Positions 6,991 through 10,832 of a stretch of DNA of 10,832 nt are shown here, one piece after another; position 1 is the stretch's first letter; every line of letters starts with the position of its first letter. Under the pieces are notes generated by a model that saw only the letters and a program-made list of their open reading frames with translations, ran no database searches and had not been told where the DNA came from. This stretch comes from Tidjanibacter sp. (GTDB taxonomy: Bacteria > Bacteroidota > Bacteroidia > Bacteroidales > Rikenellaceae), in the NCBI GenBank assembly GCA_017379955.1, contig JAFNVE010000101.1, positions 1 through 10,832 of the forward strand. Direction: 5' to 3'. The position numbers and the translations under genes are program-made.

Positions 6991-8028
6991 ATGAAGTTTC
7001 TGAAAGTCATAGCCTCCTATCTCTATCGCTCCGTTATCGCGGTGCGCCATTGGTGCTATGATATGGGCATCTTCCGCAAGCAGACCTTCGACCTCCCCGT
7101 TGTCTGTGTGGGTAACATCACGGTTGGCGGTACGGGCAAGACCCCTGTTGTGGAGTATCTGATTCGCCACCTTTCGCCCTACTATCGCGTGGCGGTGCTC
7201 TCGCGTGGCTATGGCCGCAAGACCAAAGGCTATCTGGTCGTTGAGCCGGGTATGTCTTTCCTGCGCTCGGGCGATGAGCCTAAGCAGATTAAGCGCAAGT
7301 TCCCCGCAGTCCCCGTTGTGGTGTGCGAGGATAGGGTTGAGGGCGTGCGCCGCATCCACGAGGAGTTCCCGGAGGTGGAGATGGTGATTATGGATGATGG
7401 CTTCCAGCATCGTAGCATCACCCCCAAGGTGAATATCGTGCTGGTGGACTACACCCGCCCCGTGAAGGAGGACCACTACCTGCCGTGGGGTAACCTGAGG
7501 GATAACCCCTCACAGTTCTATCGCGCAAACATCTTCCTGGTGACCAAGACGCCCGACGACTTGAAGCCTATCAACCGTAACATCACCCGCGAGGATATCA
7601 ATATCCGACCCTATCAGAGCATCTATTTCACCAACACTCGCAGTGGTGATATTCGCCCCTTGTTCCCCGATGTGGCAATCCCCGCCCCCGATGGATGCAG
7701 GGTGGTGGCGTTGGCCGGTGTGGCTCACCCCAAACCCTTCCTGGCTACGCTGAAAAGGCACTATGAGGTGCTCGACACCCTCCTCTATGCCGACCACTAC
7801 GCCTACAAGGTGAGGGATGTGGCGCGCATTGCCGAGGAACTCGACAGACTTGGCGAGGATGTTGTGGTAGTGACTACCGAGAAGGATGCAGTGAAGTTGA
7901 CAAACCGCAAGAGGGTACCCGCATCGTTGCAGAAACGATTGTATGTGATGCCCGTCTATATCAACTTCCGCGATATGGATGACGAGAAATTTATACAAAA
8001 TATAATTAACGATGTTAAGCAAAATTAA
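6991..8028 (+). CDS. lpxK: Tetraacyldisaccharide 4'-kinase (lipid A synthesis)
   Basis: Membrane-associated kinase that phosphorylates the 4' position of the lipid A disaccharide on the cytoplasmic face of the inner membrane. The 345 residues fit the family. The P-loop is GNITVGGTGKTP (41-52) with Lys50 and Thr51. SRGYGRKTKG (71-80), GDEP (94-97) and MDDGFQHR (134-141) follow; the DDGFQH motif is diagnostic. An N-terminal amphipathic or hydrophobic segment (about 4-27) should anchor it. The ATG at 6991 follows a consensus promoter. The 3' end overlaps the first phosphorylase gene by 17 bp, an unexpected pairing of lipid A and purine salvage, though I recall similar neighbours in other Bacteroidales. 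Its presence indicates a Gram-negative cell making lipid A. Confidence 0.96.
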   Translation: MKFLKVIASYLYRSVIAVRHWCYDMGIFRKQTFDLPVVCVGNITVGGTGKTPVVEYLIRHLSPYYRVAVLSRGYGRKTKGYLVVEPGMSFLRSGDEPKQIKRKFPAVPVVVCEDRVEGVRRIHEEFPEVEMVIMDDGFQHRSITPKVNIVLVDYTRPVKEDHYLPWGNLRDNPSQFYRANIFLVTKTPDDLKPINRNITREDINIRPYQSIYFTNTRSGDIRPLFPDVAIPAPDGCRVVALAGVAHPKPFLATLKRHYEVLDTLLYADHYAYKVRDVARIAEELDRLGEDVVVVTTEKDAVKLTNRKRVPASLQKRLYVMPVYINFRDMDDEKFIQNIINDVKQN

Positions 8029-8818
8029 AGAGGCGACTCTCTATTTGAGAGCGAAAACCGACTATCAACCTCGCGTAGGTATTATTCTGGGTACCGGCTT
8101 GGGTGGTCTGGTGGAGCATATCGATATTAAGTTGGCTATCCCCTACGAGGAGATTCCCCACTTCCCCGTGTCGACCGTTGAGGGACACAGTGGCCGTTTG
8201 ATTTTTGGTGAGTTGGCAGGTGTGCCCGTTGTGGCTATGCAGGGCCGTTTCCACTACTACGAGGGCTATGCTCCCGAGCAGGTGGTATTCCCTGTGCGTG
8301 TGATGAAGATGCTCGGTATCTCGGCACTCTTTGTGAGCAACGCTGCGGGTGGTATCAACTCGACCTTCCGTGTGGGCGATGTGATGGTCATCACCGACCA
8401 TATCAACCTCATCCCCAATGTCCTGATTGGCAAGAACCACGACGAACTCGGCCCTCGCTTCCCCGATATGTTTGAGCCCTACTCGAAGGAGTTGATTGCT
8501 GCTGCTACGGCAGAGGCTGAGCGACTGAACATCAAGTTGCAGTATGGTTGCTATGTCGGCACAACAGGCCCCACCTTCGAGACCCCGAAGGAGTATGGCT
8601 ACTTCCGCTTTATTGGTGGCGACGCTGTGGGTATGTCGACCACTCCCGAGGTGATTGCTGCCCGCCATATGGGTCTGCCCGTATTTGGCGTGTCGATTAT
8701 CACCAACGCCGCTTTCAGTGGCCAGAAATCTACTCACGAGGAGGTGCAGCAGGAGGGTCGCAAGGCCGAGAAGCGTATGACTGCACTCTTCTCCGCATTG
8801 GTAACCAAGGTAAAATAG
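8012..8818 (+). CDS. punA: Purine nucleoside phosphorylase, copy 1 (Asn type)
   Basis: Trimeric-type (PNP/MTAP family) enzyme that splits purine nucleosides with phosphate to free base and ribose 1-phosphate; purine salvage in the cytoplasm. In 268 residues I see the phosphate loop GTGLGG (27-32), EGHSGRLIFG (57-66), MQGRFHYYEGY (76-86), NAAGG (110-114), GPTFETPKEY (186-195) with the base-binding Glu190, VGMST (206-210), and SIITNAA (228-234) with Asn232. Asn232 aligns with human PNP Asn243, which with Glu201 selects 6-oxopurines, so inosine and guanosine are the likely substrates. His242 in THEEV matches human His257. It starts inside the end of lpxK (17-bp overlap), so it probably lacks its own promoter. 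A very similar second copy starts 7 bp after its stop. Confidence 0.94.
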   Translation: MLSKIKEATLYLRAKTDYQPRVGIILGTGLGGLVEHIDIKLAIPYEEIPHFPVSTVEGHSGRLIFGELAGVPVVAMQGRFHYYEGYAPEQVVFPVRVMKMLGISALFVSNAAGGINSTFRVGDVMVITDHINLIPNVLIGKNHDELGPRFPDMFEPYSKELIAAATAEAERLNIKLQYGCYVGTTGPTFETPKEYGYFRFIGGDAVGMSTTPEVIAARHMGLPVFGVSIITNAAFSGQKSTHEEVQQEGRKAEKRMTALFSALVTKVK

Positions 8819-8825
8819 AGTTGTT

Positions 8826-9626
8826 ATGCTGAATATGATTAAGGCTGCGGCTGCCTATATAGCCGAGAAGGCTCCTTTCACTCCCGAGGTGGGTATCATT
8901 TTGGGAACAGGTCTTGGTGGCTTGGTGGAGCACATTGATATTAAGTTGGCTATTCCCTACGAGGAGATTCCCAACTTCCCTGTATCGACCGTTGAGGGTC
9001 ACAGTGGCCGACTGATTTTCGGTCTGCTTGGTGGCAAGCAGGTGGTTGCTATGCAGGGCCGCTTCCACTACTACGAGGGCTACACCCCTCAGCAGGTGGT
9101 CTTCCCTGTGAGGGTGATGAAGATGATTGGCATCCAGACCCTTTTTGTGAGCAATGCTGCGGGAGGTATGAACTCGTCGTTCCGCGTGGGCGATGTGATG
9201 GTTATCACCGACCATATCAATCTCATCCCCAACCCGCTGGTTGGTAAGAATATCGCCGAACTCGGCCCTCGCTTCCCCGATATGAACGACGCCTACTCGC
9301 CTGAGTTGCGTGCGTTGGCTACTCAGGTGGCTGAGGAGCAGGGCATTAAGTTGCAGTATGGTTGCTATGTTGCGCTGACAGGCCCCACCTTCGAGACTCC
9401 CAAGGAGTACTACTATGTGAAGGCTATCGGTGGCGACGCTGTTGGTATGTCGACCGCTCCCGAGGTGATTGCTGCTCGCCATATGGGTCTGCCCGTCTTC
9501 GGCGTGTCGATTATCACCGACACAATGGACAACCTCTCCGTGAGCCACGAGGAGGTGCAGCGCGAGGGTAAGAAGGCCGAGAAGCGTATGAGTGCGCTCT
9601 TTATCGGCATTTTGGAGCGTATGTAG
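8826..9626 (+). CDS. Purine nucleoside phosphorylase paralog, copy 2 (Asp type)
   Basis: Second PNP/MTAP-family phosphorylase, 266 residues. By hand alignment it is about 75% identical to the preceding gene, with the same phosphate loop GTGLGG (27-32), GHSGRLIFG, MQGRFHYYEGY, GPTFETPKEY with Glu190, and VGMST (206-210). The base-recognition loop differs: SIITDTMDN (228-236) puts Asp at 232 where copy 1 has Asn, and the next residues up to HEEV are unrelated and one residue shorter. From family knowledge, Asp here favours 6-aminopurines (human PNP N243D gains activity on adenosine; MTAP uses Asp in this loop), so an adenosine, deoxyadenosine or methylthioadenosine preference is plausible. That is inference. 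It lies 7 bp after copy 1, almost certainly on the same transcript. The conserved core argues against it being a decaying copy. Confidence 0.9.
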   Translation: MLNMIKAAAAYIAEKAPFTPEVGIILGTGLGGLVEHIDIKLAIPYEEIPNFPVSTVEGHSGRLIFGLLGGKQVVAMQGRFHYYEGYTPQQVVFPVRVMKMIGIQTLFVSNAAGGMNSSFRVGDVMVITDHINLIPNPLVGKNIAELGPRFPDMNDAYSPELRALATQVAEEQGIKLQYGCYVALTGPTFETPKEYYYVKAIGGDAVGMSTAPEVIAARHMGLPVFGVSIITDTMDNLSVSHEEVQREGKKAEKRMSALFIGILERM

Positions 9627-9688
9627 TTGTGTGCCAGCCCAATCGTTCAACCGCAAACAGATAAATGAAATATTAATAGAGAACAAAA

Positions 9689-10177
9689 ATGGTAAATAAA
9701 GTTATACTTATTGGCAATGTGGGTGTTGACCCCGAGATTCGCACTTTGGAGTCGGGTGTTAAGGTTGCCCGCGTGAGATTGGCTACCACCGAGCGTTCGC
9801 GCAACCGCGAGACAGGTGATACCACCGAGCATACCGAGTGGCACACCATCACCTTGTGGCGTGGTTTGGCAGATGTTGTCGACAAATATGTGCGCAAGGG
9901 TAGTCAGATTTATGTTGAGGGTCGCATCCGCACCCGTGAGTGGACCGACCAGAGTGGTGCTAAACGCTACTCAACCGAGATTTTGGCCGACACTATGAAC
10001 CTGCTTGGCCGTCGCAGCGACTCGCCTCAGCAGGGCGCAGCACCTCAGTCGGGCTATCAGCAGACAGCACCTGCCCCCGCATACCAGCAGCCCGCATATC
10101 AGCAGGCACCCGCATATCAGGCAACACCTGCGCCTGCGCCAATACCGGCAGATGATCCCGACGACCTTCCATTCTAA
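9689..10177 (+). CDS. ssb: Single-stranded DNA-binding protein
   Basis: Tetrameric OB-fold protein that coats single-stranded DNA in replication, repair and recombination. The 162 residues show three parts. The OB fold (1-106) begins VNKVILIGNVGVDPEIR and holds Trp51, Trp57 and Trp85 in or near DNA-stacking positions. A flexible linker (about 110-153) is rich in Gln, Ala, Pro and Tyr, with AYQQ/PAYQ-like repeats. The C-terminal acidic tip DDPDDLPF (155-162) recruits partner proteins. Length and layout are normal for a main replicative SSB. It begins 62 bp after the second phosphorylase gene; I see no TAnnTTTG box in that gap, so it may be read from upstream or from a weaker promoter. A hairpin follows 10 bp after the stop. 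Confidence 0.97.
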   Translation: MVNKVILIGNVGVDPEIRTLESGVKVARVRLATTERSRNRETGDTTEHTEWHTITLWRGLADVVDKYVRKGSQIYVEGRIRTREWTDQSGAKRYSTEILADTMNLLGRRSDSPQQGAAPQSGYQQTAPAPAYQQPAYQQAPAYQATPAPAPIPADDPDDLPF

Positions 10178-10187
10178 GGAACAAATA

Positions 10188-10217
10188 ATTAAGGCTGACT
10201 TCAAAGTCAGCCTTAAT
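10188..10217. terminator. Shared terminator between ssb and tRNA-Arg
   Basis: A perfect 13-bp stem pairs 10188-10200 with 10205-10217 around a TCAA loop; the core arm is AAGGCTGACT. It is 10 bases past the ssb stop and, on the other strand, 9 bases past the tRNA 3' end. The T-tract is weak on the plus strand and better on the minus strand (ATTATTTGTT), so it likely ends both convergent transcripts. Confidence 0.75.
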
Positions 10218-10226
10218 AAATAGGAG

Positions 10227-10298
10227 TGATCCCGAGGAGAATCGAACTCCTATCGTAAGAACCGGAATCTTATATTCTATCCATTGAACTACGGGACC
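10227..10298 (-). tRNA. tRNA-Arg (anticodon CCG)
   Basis: The minus strand folds into a full cloverleaf of 72 bases. The acceptor arm GGTCCCG pairs with CGGGATC (one G-U pair), followed by discriminator A. The D arm is GTTC/GAAT with loop AATGGATA. The anticodon stem TAAGA/TCTTA encloses the loop TTCCGGT, giving anticodon CCG, which reads the Arg codon CGG. The T arm AGGAG/CTCCT encloses TTCGATT. CCA is not encoded and must be added after transcription. It lies convergent to ssb and divergent from the downstream kinase gene. Confidence 0.95.
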
Positions 10299-10362
10299 AT
10301 TGGTGCAAAGGTCGATTTTTTTATTGAAAAAACCTAACCCCGCAAAGGGCTATTGAGAGCAG

Positions 10363-10832
10363 ATGAAGCGAGAAAAGAGGATAAAAAGAGTCTTGAAGGT
10401 GCGCAGAATCGCCGATGTCGCTATTATGATGGCGGCAATGGTGATTTTGTGTGCTACCGTGGCTACGGCAGTGATTGGCGGATTGGCCTCGGAGAGTTGG
10501 TGGATTATCGCGCTGTGGATTGTGGGTGGTGGCGTTGCGGCCTACTTCCTCACCTATTGGGCGGTGCGCCGCTTTGTAATCTACAAAATCAAGCCTATCT
10601 ACCAGATTGTCCTCTCGCGCAACCTTCGTACCGAGGAACTCGAAACCGAACTCGCCAAGCGTCCCAACCTGATGGAGTATGTGGGCGATAAACTCTCGGT
10701 GTGGGCCGATGCCAACCGCCGCGAGATTGAGCGACTCAAAGAGAACGAGAAGTATCGCCGAGACTTTCTTGGCAATGTGTCGCACGAGTTGAAGACCCCG
10801 ATTTTCAACATCCAGGGCTACATATCCACCCT
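10363..10832 (+). CDS. Sensor histidine kinase, N-terminal part (runs off the window)
   Basis: The frame is open from ATG 10363 to the last base: 156 codons, the 3' part lying outside the window. After a basic tail (MKREKRIKRVLKVRR) come two predicted membrane helices (about 18-40 and 46-68) separated by only a few residues, so there is almost no periplasmic sensor loop. A juxtamembrane segment and a charged helix with coiled-coil character (about 107-136) lead into the dimerisation/H-box FLGNVSHELKTPIFNIQGY (135-153), with phospho-accepting His141. The motif is like PhoR-type kinases of Bacteroidota. The ATP-binding domain and any partner response regulator would lie downstream. The start is 64 bases from the divergent tRNA; I see no clear consensus promoter in that gap. 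Confidence 0.92.
   Translation, partial: MKREKRIKRVLKVRRIADVAIMMAAMVILCATVATAVIGGLASESWWIIALWIVGGGVAAYFLTYWAVRRFVIYKIKPIYQIVLSRNLRTEELETELAKRPNLMEYVGDKLSVWADANRREIERLKENEKYRRDFLGNVSHELKTPIFNIQGYIST

Larger units (their letters stand above)
8012..9626 (+). repeat. Tandem gene duplication of the phosphorylase
   Basis: The two phosphorylase genes are head-to-tail copies 7 bp apart. They share long near-identical stretches at the DNA level, for example around 8120-8160 and 8934-8974, while third positions and several loops have diverged. This makes it an established duplication, not a recent copy or assembly error. Confidence 0.9.

Noticed and set aside
5673..7010. A 445-codon minus-strand open frame across ispD and the PH-like gene
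   Set aside because: It spans two well-supported plus-strand genes and has no recognisable motifs; it is a composition artefact.
8012..9626. Assembly duplication as the cause of the two phosphorylase genes
   Set aside because: The copies differ throughout, including synonymous sites, loop sequence and length, so they are true paralogs.
10023..10150. Repetitive CAG/CCC/GCA tract as a possible tandem-repeat element
   Set aside because: It is the coding sequence of the Gln/Pro/Ala linker of SSB, in frame and normal for the family.
10353..10691. A 112-codon plus-strand frame beginning at TTG 10353
   Set aside because: It overlaps the kinase in another frame. The frame from ATG 10363 carries membrane helices and a complete H-box and stays open to the window end.
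1..10832. Search for CRISPR arrays, transposase genes, phage genes, toxin-antitoxin pairs or defence genes
   Set aside because: No regularly spaced repeats, no terminal inverted repeats flanking a gene, and no proteins of these families were seen. The region reads as core chromosome.

Overview
The window is about 10.8 kb of ordinary, gene-dense bacterial chromosome, and almost all of it reads as core housekeeping DNA. Several things point to Bacteroidota, most likely Bacteroidales: promoters of the TTTG / TAnnTTTG type, no obvious Shine-Dalgarno sequences, a Bacteroides-type dipeptidyl peptidase III with an HECLGH motif, a MepM-like endopeptidase with an unusual zinc motif, and a PIFNIQGY-type histidine kinase. 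The GC-rich, GAG/CGC-heavy codon use would suit an Alistipes-like member, but that is an impression from memory, not a test.

Left end (1-1404). Bases 1-66 may be the last 21 codons of a gene entering from the left. A long symmetric hairpin (156-194) separates it from panD and panC on the minus strand. These two pantothenate (vitamin B5/CoA) genes overlap by 4 bp. Between panC and the next gene (1405-1523) lies a divergent promoter region with a TAnnTTTG box on each strand.

Middle (1524-6953, plus strand). A lipoprotein-type dipeptidyl peptidase III (M49) is followed by a likely operon. It holds a membrane-anchored MepM-like M23 endopeptidase with a TolA-like charged helical stalk, a YhbP-family (UPF0306) flavin-fold protein, ispD (MEP isoprenoid pathway), and a small two-helix membrane protein with a PH-like C-terminal domain. 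Spacings after the first operon gene are 14 bp, an 8-bp overlap and 12 bp.

Right-middle (6933-9626). A textbook Bacteroidota promoter (TTTG-N19-TAnnTTTG) drives lpxK (lipid A 4'-kinase), which overlaps the first of two tandem purine nucleoside phosphorylase genes. The two copies are about three quarters identical at the protein level. They diverge sharply in the base-recognition loop, where the second copy has Asp in place of the specificity-determining Asn. This is the most interesting observation in the window.

Right end (9689-10832). ssb, a hairpin terminator apparently shared with a convergent tRNA-Arg(CCG) on the minus strand, and the 5' part of a membrane histidine kinase that runs off the window end.

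I see no phage, transposon, CRISPR, toxin-antitoxin or defence module, and nothing I would call a new multi-gene system. The points worth checking are molecular: the diverged phosphorylase pair, the His-to-Asp change in the M23 motif, the lipoprotein signal on the peptidase, and an uncharacterised membrane protein between ispD and lpxK.
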